DNA of 64,000 nt from positions 2,150,001-2,214,000 of the forward strand of contig CP126123.1 of assembly GCA_030123605.1 (NCBI GenBank), read 5' to 3'. A program made the position numbers and the translations under genes. Each line of letters opens with the position of its first letter. The first letter of the stretch is position 1. Positions 8,300 through 17,424 of this stretch are shown one piece after another. This DNA comes from Nitrospira sp. (GTDB lineage Bacteria > Nitrospirota > Nitrospiria > Nitrospirales > Nitrospiraceae). The notes beneath the pieces are model-generated. The model had not been told where the DNA came from, ran no database searches, and worked only from the letters and a program-made list of their open reading frames with translations.

Positions 8300-9091
8300 A
8301 TGTCATGGGGCAAGGTGACCTCACGGACGGGAAGGCATGGGGAGAAAGGTCGATCCAGAAATCGCAATGAAAACGAAGCACGAGGGCGAGCCAGGAGAAC
8401 CATTCGAAAGAAATGCCTCGCCATTGAGGCCGATCATCTAGTGACCTTGACCAATCGAGCGAATGTGGAGGATCGAGACCGTGTCTTACACGACCTGGAA
8501 CGGTTACGGCGGGCACGCTCACGCTCGGGGTGTTCCATGCCCTATGTGGCGGTCCTGGAACGGCAACAACGTGGGGCGCTACATCCTCATCTCGCAGTGA
8601 AAGGATTTCAGGATGTTCGACTCTTGCGACGATGCTGGTACAAGATCGTTGGGAACGGCCAGGGACAAGTCAATGTCAAGGGGCCTCGTCCCGGCAGTTC
8701 GCCAATGAAGCTTGCTCGCTATCTCTCGAAATACATCAGCAAGGATTTCGACAAGATGCCGCGTGAGTTTGAAGAACACCGATACTTCTGTTCCTTGGGG
8801 GTCAAAATCCCAACTGACAAAGTCGAGCTGACATTCATGTTACATACTCAGAATGTCGAACGGCGAATGCATCGACTCATGTTCCTTGGAACTCTGCGTC
8901 GGGTCGGTGCTTGCTGCGGCCTCTCGGAGTGGATGGGAGGATCAGGCGCTTATGGCTGGAGGCAGGATTTGAAGATTTATCGGTGCAGTGGCATACCGGA
9001 ATGCCTGAAGCTGTGCGATCCGTTTAAGTCCGTGAAGCATTCGCGCCGGCGCTTACTCAAGCGCAGAAGCTTTCTTCGAGGCATGGGGTGA
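8300..9091 (+). CDS. Rolling-circle replication initiator-like (HUH) protein, possibly a remnant
   Basis: A frame of up to 263 residues. The core resembles plasmid/phage rolling-circle Rep proteins: a strand with ADHLVTLTNR, then GALHPHLAVKG, whose H-x-H is the metal-binding HUH motif, a VRLLRRCWYKIVG helix, and KLARYLSKYISKDF, whose Tyr residues fit the catalytic motif 3. These proteins nick a replication or transposition origin and join to its 5' end. The ATG at 8300 is only the first plausible start, and the Arg/Asn-rich N-terminus is atypical. The 3' end runs 39 bases into the end of the convergent DUF499 stump. No origin hairpin was seen. It may be the trace of a plasmid or phage at the island edge. 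Confidence 0.6.
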   Translation: MSWGKVTSRTGRHGEKGRSRNRNENEARGRARRTIRKKCLAIEADHLVTLTNRANVEDRDRVLHDLERLRRARSRSGCSMPYVAVLERQQRGALHPHLAVKGFQDVRLLRRCWYKIVGNGQGQVNVKGPRPGSSPMKLARYLSKYISKDFDKMPREFEEHRYFCSLGVKIPTDKVELTFMLHTQNVERRMHRLMFLGTLRRVGACCGLSEWMGGSGAYGWRQDLKIYRCSGIPECLKLCDPFKSVKHSRRRLLKRRSFLRGMG

Positions 9092-10173
9092 CGAAGACTC
9101 TCTCTGGGGGCTCATTTTATTGAATCGAGCTTGTCCATGTTCTTCGTTTTTTGTCCTGCAGTGATGGTGTACTAGACGCCTCGAAGAATGCAGCGATTCT
9201 TCGGCCGTGCTGTTGAGATCTGGCAGTCTCCTTGTACAGACCCCGGCCTGCTCCTCTTCAAATCCTTGGTTTGTGAATTTCAGCGTGCGGCTGTTTTCGG
9301 TCACGGTGCGCACGACGTTGTCAGGCGTCCCATTTGGAATCTCGGCCTCAATCTCCAACGTGACTTTCACATCCGATCCCATCAGCCCAACGAGATGGGC
9401 AATGACTTCGTCCCCAATACGCCCAGCATCTCGTCCTACGCGTGTTGGGTCGAGGATGACGCTCCCGTGAAAGCGTTTTGGTGCACGCACTCCCTTTGAT
9501 ACCGGTGCGCCGGCATTGGCGGTTCTAGTCGCTCCCCCACTTGGTCCACCACCTGTCTCAGTTTCTGAATGCCCCGCCGCAGCCGGAACTGCCTTGGCCT
9601 CGGCCTCCTGTTGATGGAAGGCCACTTCCGGTCGCACGAGCAGGCCCGGATCGCTGCTGGTGATCAGCACCGGCTGTCCACAGCGCAGACCTCGATACCG
9701 ACCGGCACCTTCGTCCAAGCTGTCGGCGTAGGCAAACGATTCCTGATGCCACAACAATAGGCTGAGGCCGCTTCGAATGGCTTCGAGCAAGACCTCGGGG
9801 CTCTTTAATCGAGGAAGATAGAGATATCGCGCGAAATCTTCGACCAGCTGCCTCACAGGGACATGGTTCTTGCCCCGCCACAGAGGGATGCAATCCATTT
9901 CCAATCGCAGCACGGTGGGACCATAGACACTCAACAGCCCATCTTTCCCGAGCTTCTTGCTTGCCCGCATCGCGAGTGGGTCTGATCCGGACAACCGGAT
10001 GGCCTGCCATTCCACCGGCGCCTGCGGGTTCGCCTGCCCAGGAATCAGGAGCCACTGGTATGTCTCGGGTAACCGAGCCGAGACCACCCCGTCGGCTGCG
10101 CCCAATTGATTCTCCGCCTGCTTCACCTGGTGTGGGTCGAGATTGAGCGCCTCTTTCTCGCTAAGGATGGCAT
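9053..10173 (-). pseudogene. C-terminal stump of a DUF499 protein (defence-associated), cut by IS copy 1
   Basis: The leftward frame is open from the IS border at 10173 and encodes about 370 residues: a helix with SEKEALNLDPHQVKQAE, then RLPETYQWLLIPGQ, the region that follows the ATPase part in DUF499 proteins as I recall them. DUF499 proteins are usually about 1000 residues with an N-terminal P-loop, and they travel with DUF1156 or other methyltransferases and PLD/helicase genes in phage-defence loci. The N-terminal two thirds is missing. The C-terminal tail after GFEEE is low-complexity and overlaps the Rep-like gene, as if the original stop had been lost. Not expected to be functional. 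Confidence 0.7.
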
Positions 10174-10215
10174 TGATCTTCCCCCGATTTCACAGACACT
10201 TCCATAAGTGGGAGA

Positions 10216-10533
10216 ATGAGGAAATCGGAGGACAGCATGAGCACGAAGACACGACGGTCGTATACGGCGGTGTTCAAAGAAGAAGCGGTGCGTTTGGTAC
10301 GGGAGTCTGGGCATCCCGTTACACAGGTGGCGCGGGATCTGGGGATTGCCGATCATCTCCTCTACCGCTGGCGAGCGGAGCAGCAGCAGGCAGAGGAGCG
10401 TGGACAGCCCCGGCAATCTCTACAGGCCGAGCAGACGGAACTGGCCCAGCTGCGGCGTGAAAATGCCGTCTTGAAGCAGGAGCGGGATTTTTTAAAACGT
10501 GCGGCGGCGTTCTTCGCGAGGGAGTCCCAATGA
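10216..10533 (+). CDS. IS3-family transposase OrfA (helix-turn-helix), copy 1
   Basis: 105 residues: an N-terminal HTH of the transposase-8 type (RSYTAVFKEEAVRLVRESG) followed by a leucine-rich coiled coil (about 60-95) for dimerisation. It binds the terminal repeats. Near its end is T-TTA-AAA (10491-10497), a canonical -1 slippery heptamer; slipping there joins OrfA to OrfB, whose frame is open back to this point. Programmed -1 frameshifting is the known way IS3 elements make the active OrfAB transposase. Confidence 0.93.
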   Translation: MRKSEDSMSTKTRRSYTAVFKEEAVRLVRESGHPVTQVARDLGIADHLLYRWRAEQQQAEERGQPRQSLQAEQTELAQLRRENAVLKQERDFLKRAAAFFARESQ

Positions 10534-11393
10534 GATACCGCGCGATCCAGGAGCACGACCGTCGCTATCCGATCCGCCTGATGTGCCGAGCGCTGGCGGT
10601 CTCCCCCGCGGGGTATTACGCGTGGCGAGGACGTCCAGAAAGTCGGCGGGCGGCCGCCAATCGTACGCTGCTCGTCACAATTCGAGTGCTCCATCAGGAC
10701 AGTCGTCAGACCTATGGCAGTCCGAGCATCTGGCGGGCTCTCCGCAAACAGGGCCACCGGGTTGGGGAGCATCGCGTGGCCCGGCTGATGCGCCACGATG
10801 GCCTCCGGGCCAAGACCGTGAAGAAATGGCGGGCCACGACGCACTCGTCGCACCGCTTGCCCGTGGCAGCGAACACGCTTGACCGCCAGTTCACGGTGTC
10901 GCAGCCCAACCGGGTCTGGGCAGGCGATATCACCTACGTCTGGACCCTGGAGGGGTGGCTGTATCTGGCCGTGCTGCTGGATCTGTACTCGCGTGCAGTC
11001 ATCGGCTGGGCGATGGGCCCACGATTGACAGGAGATTTAACCGAACAGGCCCTCCGCATGGCGCTCACCACTCGGCTGCCCGAAGCTGGACGCCTGCATC
11101 ACTCCGATCGCGGGAGTCAGTATGCCGCAGGGCCGTACCAGCAGCTGCTCACCACGCACGGTATCACGGCCAGCATGAGCCGCAAAGGCAATTGCTGGGA
11201 CAACGCCTGCGTGGAGAGCTTCTTCGGGACACTGAAGCGCGAGCTCGTGTACCATCGGCACTATGCCACACGAGCCGAAGCCAAGCAGGACATCTTCGAA
11301 TACATTGAGGTGTTCTACAATCGGACGCGTCGGCACTCGACCCTCGGCTATCACTCCCCGGTCGAGTATGAATCGAGGACGGCAGTCGCGTAA
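10530..11393 (+). CDS. IS3-family transposase OrfB (DDE integrase domain), copy 1
   Basis: 287 residues with an HTH_21-like N-terminus and a retroviral-type integrase core. The catalytic triad is visible as D133 (WAGDITYV), D193 (HHSDRGSQY) and E229 (NACVESFFG), giving the D-D-35-E spacing of the IS3 family. Its ATG overlaps the orfA stop (ATGA) in the -1 frame. The reading frame is intact, so this copy could still be active. Confidence 0.94.
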   Translation: MRYRAIQEHDRRYPIRLMCRALAVSPAGYYAWRGRPESRRAAANRTLLVTIRVLHQDSRQTYGSPSIWRALRKQGHRVGEHRVARLMRHDGLRAKTVKKWRATTHSSHRLPVAANTLDRQFTVSQPNRVWAGDITYVWTLEGWLYLAVLLDLYSRAVIGWAMGPRLTGDLTEQALRMALTTRLPEAGRLHHSDRGSQYAAGPYQQLLTTHGITASMSRKGNCWDNACVESFFGTLKRELVYHRHYATRAEAKQDIFEYIEVFYNRTRRHSTLGYHSPVEYESRTAVA

Positions 11394-11423
11394 CCAGGTG
11401 TCCACGAAACTGGGGGAAGGTCA

Positions 11424-12182
11424 CACTTCATCCATCAAAGCCCGCACACGATGGACATTTTCATCGCCAATCTGCACAAAGATGGAACCGGACTCAGTCA
11501 GCAAATCACGAGCCACGGTGAGACGGTCACGCAGATAAGTGAGGTAGCTATGAATCCCGTCGCGCCAGGTATCGCGGAAGGCTTTCACCTGCTCCGGTTC
11601 GCGGGTGATATGGCCGGCGTTGCCGTCCTTCACGTCGCGGCTCGCCGTGCTCCACTGGAAGTTGCTGTTGAATTTGATGCCGTAGGGTGGATCGAAGTAG
11701 ATGCACTGAACTTTGCCCCGCAGCCCTTCTCTCTCGGCTAAACTTGCCATCACTTGTAACGAGTCACCGAGGATCATCCGGTTCGACCAGTTTTGATCGT
11801 GCTGATAGAACTCAGTCTTGTCGACTCCCTTAGGGATACCATTGAAGTCAGCAAACAGATCCGGTGTGAGGAGCCCTGCTTCATGCTCGCGTTCTTTGGT
11901 CTCTCGCAGCAGATCATCGATCAATGCCTTGGGATGGACCTTTTCTTGGATGTAGAGCGGCGGCGCATGGACGACGAGGTCGGACCAGTCCTGCTCATCC
12001 TTGCCATGCCAGACAAGTTGAGGATCTAAATCGCGATTGCGCCGTTCGTACGCGATCCTGACAGGGCTTTGCTCTTCTTTCCGTAAGACAGACTGATATT
12101 CCGCCGTGGGAATATTCTTCCGCTTCGCCTCGTCGTGCTTCAGTGCTTCGACCGTCTTGGTGGTGGGTTGTTTTTTAGCCAT
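11424..12182 (-). pseudogene. Type III-like DNA methyltransferase (Mod), truncated by IS copy 1
   Basis: 253 residues survive. They contain a conserved N-terminal region, then the start of the adenine-methyltransferase catalytic domain with DPPY (164-167) in IYFDPPYG, then SGSIFVQIGDENVHRVRALMDEV, where the IS begins. Family members that pair with this kind of Res protein are several hundred residues longer. The AdoMet-binding FxGxG motif and target-recognition region, which follow DPPY in this permuted (beta) class, are missing. The protein is therefore unlikely to methylate DNA. It is the third gene of a Res-DinD-Mod order on the minus strand. Confidence 0.85.
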
Positions 12183-12196
12183 GAAGGGGTGCCTTG

Positions 12197-13039
12197 TTAT
12201 GAGTCCAGTGCGTCTGGATTCTTCAGAGACTTCTTGTCTTCGGATACGATTCGGCGCTCTACCTTTTTGATATCTTCGGCAGCCGGCAAACTCTCAGGAC
12301 GAATACCGCGTTCGAGAAGGGTCTTCCTCACGGCCTGATTGTTCGTGATATGCTCGTTGGAGATCTGGCCCTCCGATGTCATCTTGTGTTGCTTGGCATT
12401 AAAGATGGTGATTTCAGTCGCAAAGTCCTTCGCCTTGAGGATGATCGTGGGCGCAAAGTCAGCCAAGGGGCGATTGTCCGGTACTTTCCAATGCGACTTC
12501 ATCACTTGGGTTGATTTTCCAAACAAGGCCTGATCGCCCTTGCTTCGGATCAGCCCAAAGTTCTGATTTCCCCCGGTCTGTTCATAGATGACCTGAGAAA
12601 GATCCTTTTCTGTTTCTGTGAGTTTTTTGCGAGCGGAGACACGTTCTGCCTCCAACAGACGTTGCTCGATCAGTTCGGCCCGCCGGGTCTGGACGGCAAA
12701 GTAGGTCTGCGCAAAGGCGATTTCCTGTTTCCTTGGATCTCCGTTCTGTGCGATCAGGTAACAGGCGTAGCGAGTGAGCATGATGTCATCCACCTCGCGT
12801 TGGCTGCCCGAGCCGAGATCCACCATTTTGTTAACGTCAACAAAATGGTCGGCGATCGCATGCTTTGAAACCTCGCAGGCAGTTTTTGCCTTGCTCACGA
12901 CTGCGGTAAAATTACGCCACTCCGTATAACCAAGAAGGTGCTGAAGGTCTCGGGCGAGCCAAAACTCGACTCCATTTTCGGCCTGCTGGGCATGTGACTC
13001 GAAAGTAGCGGTCAGTGTATGAACAAGCTCAGTGTTCAT
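12197..13039 (-). CDS. dinD: DNA-damage-inducible protein D (DinD) homologue
   Basis: 280 residues matching DinD along its length: a BRO-N/KilA-like start with VEFWLARDLQHLLGYTEWRNF, the central VDDIMLTRYACYLIAQNGDP segment, and the C-terminal NNQAVRKTLLERGIRPESLP helix. E. coli DinD is SOS-induced and inhibits RecA-mediated strand exchange. The ATG at 13039 overlaps the end of the Res gene by 11 bases and has an AAGGA site. It therefore sits inside a restriction operon between Res and Mod. I see no LexA box that I can support. Confidence 0.88.
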   Translation of the reverse strand: MNTELVHTLTATFESHAQQAENGVEFWLARDLQHLLGYTEWRNFTAVVSKAKTACEVSKHAIADHFVDVNKMVDLGSGSQREVDDIMLTRYACYLIAQNGDPRKQEIAFAQTYFAVQTRRAELIEQRLLEAERVSARKKLTETEKDLSQVIYEQTGGNQNFGLIRSKGDQALFGKSTQVMKSHWKVPDNRPLADFAPTIILKAKDFATEITIFNAKQHKMTSEGQISNEHITNNQAVRKTLLERGIRPESLPAAEDIKKVERRIVSEDKKSLKNPDALDS

Positions 13040-16000
13040 AGGCAGTCCTTTCAATCATCTTCTTGAATTCCCGTTCAACCTTGGCCTTGAAGTCGGTCTC
13101 GATCTGATAGACCTCCGTGAACTCAGCAAAAGCCCAGCGGCCATAGGTGCCAAGGTTGTTCACTCCAGGCACCCAATAGTTTTCCATGGTAGCCTTCTTT
13201 TCCTTCGCATCCTCCCGCCGGTAGCCTTTGATCTCAACAATGAGGTGCAGGAGATCCTCGTCACCATGTCCGTCATCAACCAGGACGATGAAGTCCGGTA
13301 CATACCTCCGCATCTCTGATCCATACCGGTACGGTACTTCGAGTCCAAGATTGTGATTCTTCACGTAGGCTTTAACTTTTGGATGAGCCTCAGCCACACG
13401 ACAAAACTCGCCTTCCCAATCGCTGTCGAGAATGATCCAATTGATGTGACAGCGACGGGCATCCGTCTCCCAGCGATCTCGTCTGGACGTATTGAAGTTC
13501 ACATGCTTGGTCGAACCAGTGGGATTGTAGGGATCAAGTAAGGCTTTGATGGGGCGCGTCCCTACCAACGCACGCGTGATCCCGGCAGTAATGCGTTCAC
13601 AGGCCATATCTGCCAACTCTTGGTACATCAACTGTGCCGGATACGTGCCGCCTTTGCACCGCAGACAGGTATCGATCCACTCTTTAGTAATGCGCTTGAG
13701 CTGGCCAAAGAGGTGAAGCTTGGGCTCTTCGCCTGGATCACGCCACTTGGTATAGAGCAAGCGCTTAGCTACATTGAACAACACGGTTGAGGGCCGCGTG
13801 TCCTCCAAATGTTCCAAGTTCAAGTCGATGGACTGCCCGATAATTCCCGCATTCTTTGTAATGGAAGGCCCCACGAGATCTGGAGTGAGCTCCAGGATTG
13901 AATCCTCATTGAACTTGGCAGTGAGCCGTTCTTCAGGAAGCTCGACACGATACCCTTCGACACGCGGGAAGGACATTTCGAGCGGGTCGCGTTCGGGACG
14001 AACTGCTTTGACATGCACGGTTTCTCTGGGCGGTTGTGGAGGCGCTACGACCGGCTTCGCCGTGAAATCGAAGGGAATACCGAGCACATCTGCATATCTC
14101 ACGTCGAACAAACCTTCGTCGTTCAGGTCATACGATTCCCGCCGCAACGCCCGGCCAATCACTTGCTCGCAGAGCAGCTGCGTGCCGAAGGCCCTTACCC
14201 CAAGCACATGCGTCACGGTGTTAGCATCCCATCCTTCAGTCAACATGGACACAGACACGACACAACGAATCGACTCGCCTAGACGCCCATGCTTGCCAAC
14301 GGTGTTCATGACTTCACGTAGCAGATCTTGGTCTGTCAGGCCCTCAGCTTGCCGCTGATCGCCGGTACGCTCGACGATCTCGCGGCGGAAGCGCTCGATT
14401 TCATCAGCCGCCATCCCACGGAAGTTGTCATCCAGCGCTTCTCCGGATTCGAGCTGCTCACTGTCGATGAGCAGTGTGTTTGGTCGAGGAAGAGGGTTCC
14501 CGTGCTCATCAAAGTTACGGAACAATTCCAAGCGGCCATTCTCAAGTGTCGTCGATCCGTCCTCATTCTCACGCTGAATGCCGGATATGAAGTCGTATAC
14601 CAACTTAGACGTCGAGGTATTGTTACAAACCACGATGAAGCAGGGCGGCACCCGCATACCGCTCTCTTTCCATAGGTCGAAGGTCTTCTTGTAGTGGCCG
14701 TACAGTGCTTCGAGAGCGGTCTGCAGCTCCACTGGCAGGCTGAGAGGATCGAGTGTTGCGGCCTTCCCACGCCCTTTCTTCGGCATCCTGGTACGGATGT
14801 GCTCCCAGAGATTACGGAACTTTGGCATGTCCCCGCCTGGGATATTGTCTGCCACTGGCACGCGCGGCAATTTCACGATGCCGCACTCAATGGCATCCAT
14901 GAGCGAGAAGTCGCTCATGGTCCAGGGAAAGAGTGTGCCCTCCGCATAGCCTGAGCCTCGAAGGAAAAATGGCGTAGCCGATAGGTCGATGATCTGTGTG
15001 ACACCAAGCTTGCGCGTGACGATTTCTAGCCCTGAGATCCAGAGCCTCGCCGCCTCATTATTCTTCTCTGCCTCTTTCTTCTCATCCCCTTTCAAATCCT
15101 CTTCGGCGTCTTTTGTCACCGGCTTTTCTCGGTAGCAATGGTGCGCCTCATCATTCAGGACGAGAATGTTCTTCATACCCATCAAGTCGGGCATCACCCG
15201 CTGGAGCATCTGCCCTTCTGTTTCAAGGGTATCGAGCTCTTCACCACGACCTTGAAGCAACGACCGGCCACCCTTTGACAGTTCGAGCCGCTCTCGCAAC
15301 TTAAATGCGTGATAGTTGGTGATAACGATCTTGGCGTCTCGCACTTCATCCAACAGATCATTGGGGACCAACTCTCTGCTGGCGTAATAACTGTCCGGAT
15401 CATGCGGTTGGAGGACACGCAAGCGGTCTTTAATGGTGAGGCCTGGTGCGACGACAAGAAACCCACGAGTAAATTTCTTGCTGTTGGGGCGTCGGACGGC
15501 GTTGATCGTTTGCCACGCAATGAGCATGGCCATCACCGTGGTCTTGCCTGCCCCTGTGGCCAGCTTTAACGCTAGCCTCGTTAAGCCTGGATTCGCGTCG
15601 TGATTGGCATTTGCCAGGTGCTCAAGAAAGCCTTTGCCGGCTTTGGTATTGGGGGCCACTTCTGTCAGCCAAATGGCTGTTTCAGCTGCCTCGACTTGGC
15701 AGAAGAACGGCCGGGTGTTGCTGAATTTGTGATGGCGCCAGTGTTGAAGTAGCCGAGCAGTTTCTGGCGTCACCTGCCAGTCGTTCGAGTTCTGCAATTT
15801 CCGCCATGCATCAACTTGGTCGCGCACCCCGTTGATGATGGCCGTGATGTCGTACTGCTGTTCTTGTGTGGAGAGCCCCTTTCCTTCGTCAAAGACGATC
15901 GAGGCCTGCTTTTCTATGGACTTGCGCTTTTTGGGCTTCGGGATTGGTGTGATGAATTCTGCTGGACGGCGGCTTTCTATAATTTGCTGCGTCGGCTGGC

Positions 16001-16082
16001 CCGACTCATCAAGTTCCCAATGGCGGGATGGATATGCGTAAGGAGAATTCAGAATCGGCTTGGAGAAGAAATCGGTGCTCAT
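13029..16082 (-). CDS. Type III-like restriction enzyme Res subunit (SF2 helicase with PD-(D/E)XK nuclease)
   Basis: 1017 residues. The helicase part has Walker A ATGAGKTT (175-182), DEAHH (about 313), LSATPF, and the second RecA domain with TEGWDANTVTHV and QVIGRALRR. The C-terminal nuclease is visible as YVPDFIVLVDD then VEIKGYRRED, fitting PD-(D/E)XK. It resembles the Res-like enzymes paired with DPPY methyltransferases. All motifs look intact while the methyltransferase partner is broken. That should be dangerous to the host unless Res needs Mod for recognition, as true type III enzymes do. Confidence 0.9.
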   Translation of the reverse strand: MSTDFFSKPILNSPYAYPSRHWELDESGQPTQQIIESRRPAEFITPIPKPKKRKSIEKQASIVFDEGKGLSTQEQQYDITAIINGVRDQVDAWRKLQNSNDWQVTPETARLLQHWRHHKFSNTRPFFCQVEAAETAIWLTEVAPNTKAGKGFLEHLANANHDANPGLTRLALKLATGAGKTTVMAMLIAWQTINAVRRPNSKKFTRGFLVVAPGLTIKDRLRVLQPHDPDSYYASRELVPNDLLDEVRDAKIVITNYHAFKLRERLELSKGGRSLLQGRGEELDTLETEGQMLQRVMPDLMGMKNILVLNDEAHHCYREKPVTKDAEEDLKGDEKKEAEKNNEAARLWISGLEIVTRKLGVTQIIDLSATPFFLRGSGYAEGTLFPWTMSDFSLMDAIECGIVKLPRVPVADNIPGGDMPKFRNLWEHIRTRMPKKGRGKAATLDPLSLPVELQTALEALYGHYKKTFDLWKESGMRVPPCFIVVCNNTSTSKLVYDFISGIQRENEDGSTTLENGRLELFRNFDEHGNPLPRPNTLLIDSEQLESGEALDDNFRGMAADEIERFRREIVERTGDQRQAEGLTDQDLLREVMNTVGKHGRLGESIRCVVSVSMLTEGWDANTVTHVLGVRAFGTQLLCEQVIGRALRRESYDLNDEGLFDVRYADVLGIPFDFTAKPVVAPPQPPRETVHVKAVRPERDPLEMSFPRVEGYRVELPEERLTAKFNEDSILELTPDLVGPSITKNAGIIGQSIDLNLEHLEDTRPSTVLFNVAKRLLYTKWRDPGEEPKLHLFGQLKRITKEWIDTCLRCKGGTYPAQLMYQELADMACERITAGITRALVGTRPIKALLDPYNPTGSTKHVNFNTSRRDRWETDARRCHINWIILDSDWEGEFCRVAEAHPKVKAYVKNHNLGLEVPYRYGSEMRRYVPDFIVLVDDGHGDEDLLHLIVEIKGYRREDAKEKKATMENYWVPGVNNLGTYGRWAFAEFTEVYQIETDFKAKVEREFKKMIERTAYEH

Positions 16083-16274
16083 TTAGCGCTTCGATATAAG
16101 CAAGACGACCTACATATGGAGGGGGACTCTTCGGCGAAAGAATACCTGTTTCCACCTAAAAAAGCATCCGAGCTAGGAGGTAACAATACGAAAATAGGCA
16201 GGTTTTCAACCGGACATCACTGGCTAGGTTGTTTTACCCGGAAGAACAATGCTGAAAGTAAGTAGCGGAAACGG

Positions 16275-17339
16275 TCATGCAGTACGGGCCGATTCGGATC
16301 TGAAGGAAGAGTTTTGAGGCCGAGATGTATCCAATTCTGTGAAATCAAACGGTGTACGCGGATGCTCCATTGGCACATTCTTGTAGACGATAATCCAGCG
16401 CAGCGCAGGGATATTTAACAAGCTGGCCGGTGCTGCTCTGTCCACCTCGACAGACAGACTTCCACCACATCCAGCGACAACGCATGCTCCAGAGTGCCGA
16501 GCCAACATCAGCACCCCTTGCCTGTAAACGAAAAAGATTTCACCCCACCATCGGCCGAATGACACTCCAGGTAATCTCGAAAGCGGTTTCGCGAGGATGG
16601 CGATACACGTGCATACGAGTAGCATACCTGTAAGACTCAACCCTTGAAGAGGCTTATCAAGCCAATAGGGAAGTCCGATTAGCAGAAAGATGAGCACGGG
16701 CACGCCGACGAGAATAGAACTCCACAACACCCCAACGGCCATCCACTTAATTCTGGTTGCACCCTTTATGTCTAACTCTTTGGCCCACAGGACTATTTCA
16801 TCAACGGACTGGTGTGAAGTGCCGCAGCTTTTCTCATTTTCTAGCAGGATTTCGCTGTCGCAAGCTAACTCAGATGGTTGGCTGGCACCATCCGCATCAT
16901 GATCGGCAGCTGATTTGTTGACACTTTCTAGGAATACGAGCTCATAGGTTCCTTTTTTAGCTCGATGAAGTCGAATACCTGGTCTCCCTTTTCCTTCCTC
17001 CGTCTTATCGATGGCTTCGAGGTTCTTCTGTAACGCATTTAACTGGACTGAAACTTTGTCACCACCAGTGACATCGTCTTTGTAAAGAGACTGGCTCAGC
17101 TCGCTGACTGACACCGGCACAATCTTTCGCTGCTGTTTGTATGCCCGCCGATAATGTTGCAAAAGTTCCTTTTGCCTTATTTTGGGGTCAAAGAACTGAC
17201 TTCCAATAAGAAAGTCGAGTTCCTTAATGATGCGGCCGTGGTCAGATTTCATCTGGAGCAAGTATCTGAAAACTTCGACGAGTTGTCCCTTGTCGGACAC
17301 TAGTGCACGAGACTTTAACTCTCTGAGTACCTGGCTCAC
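16275..17339 (-). CDS. Protein of unknown function with N-terminal helical region and two transmembrane helices
   Basis: 354 residues. The N-terminal 130 are soluble and helical, with a possible winged-helix character, then an acidic linker. Two hydrophobic helices follow at about 205-230 (SSILVGVPVLIFLLIGL) and 238-255, and a C-terminal domain that begins with a Trp/Phe-rich patch and contains ACVVAGCGGSL. I do not recognise the family. It is 190 bases upstream of Res on the same strand and 85 bases from the divergent recombinase operon. The local DNA is visibly more AT-rich than the core. An accessory sensor or membrane effector is possible but unproved. Confidence 0.55.
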   Translation of the reverse strand: MSQVLRELKSRALVSDKGQLVEVFRYLLQMKSDHGRIIKELDFLIGSQFFDPKIRQKELLQHYRRAYKQQRKIVPVSVSELSQSLYKDDVTGGDKVSVQLNALQKNLEAIDKTEEGKGRPGIRLHRAKKGTYELVFLESVNKSAADHDADGASQPSELACDSEILLENEKSCGTSHQSVDEIVLWAKELDIKGATRIKWMAVGVLWSSILVGVPVLIFLLIGLPYWLDKPLQGLSLTGMLLVCTCIAILAKPLSRLPGVSFGRWWGEIFFVYRQGVLMLARHSGACVVAGCGGSLSVEVDRAAPASLLNIPALRWIIVYKNVPMEHPRTPFDFTELDTSRPQNSSFRSESARTA

Positions 17340-17424
17340 ACCTTAAACAACAAGCGAATAAGATTAATAAATCTTATTTTAACCTTATTTATCATGCACT
17401 TGCGAAACATAATGGCTATGCTTC

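Larger units (their letters stand above)
10174..11423 (+). mobile_element. IS3-family insertion sequence, copy 1 (1250 bp)
   Basis: The element starts TGATCTTCCCCC and ends with the complement of TGACCTTCCCCC, imperfect terminal inverted repeats of about 25 bp. It carries overlapping orfA/orfB with a frameshift site. Flanks are CAT on the left and CAC on the right, so unlike copies 2 and 3 there is no matching 3-bp duplication. The genes on both sides (DUF499 stump and methyltransferase) are truncated exactly at the ends. This fits recombination between two same-direction copies with loss of the DNA between. A simple insertion with one mutated repeat base is less likely, because the two flanking frames belong to different families. 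Confidence 0.95.

Noticed and set aside
8200-9100. A rolling-circle plasmid origin near the Rep-like gene
   Set aside because: No nick-site hairpin or iteron repeats were recognised.
10171-11426. CAT/CAC around IS copy 1 as a mutated target duplication
   Set aside because: Possible, since two of three bases agree, but a simple insertion would require the methyltransferase and DUF499 frames to be one gene, which the families do not support.
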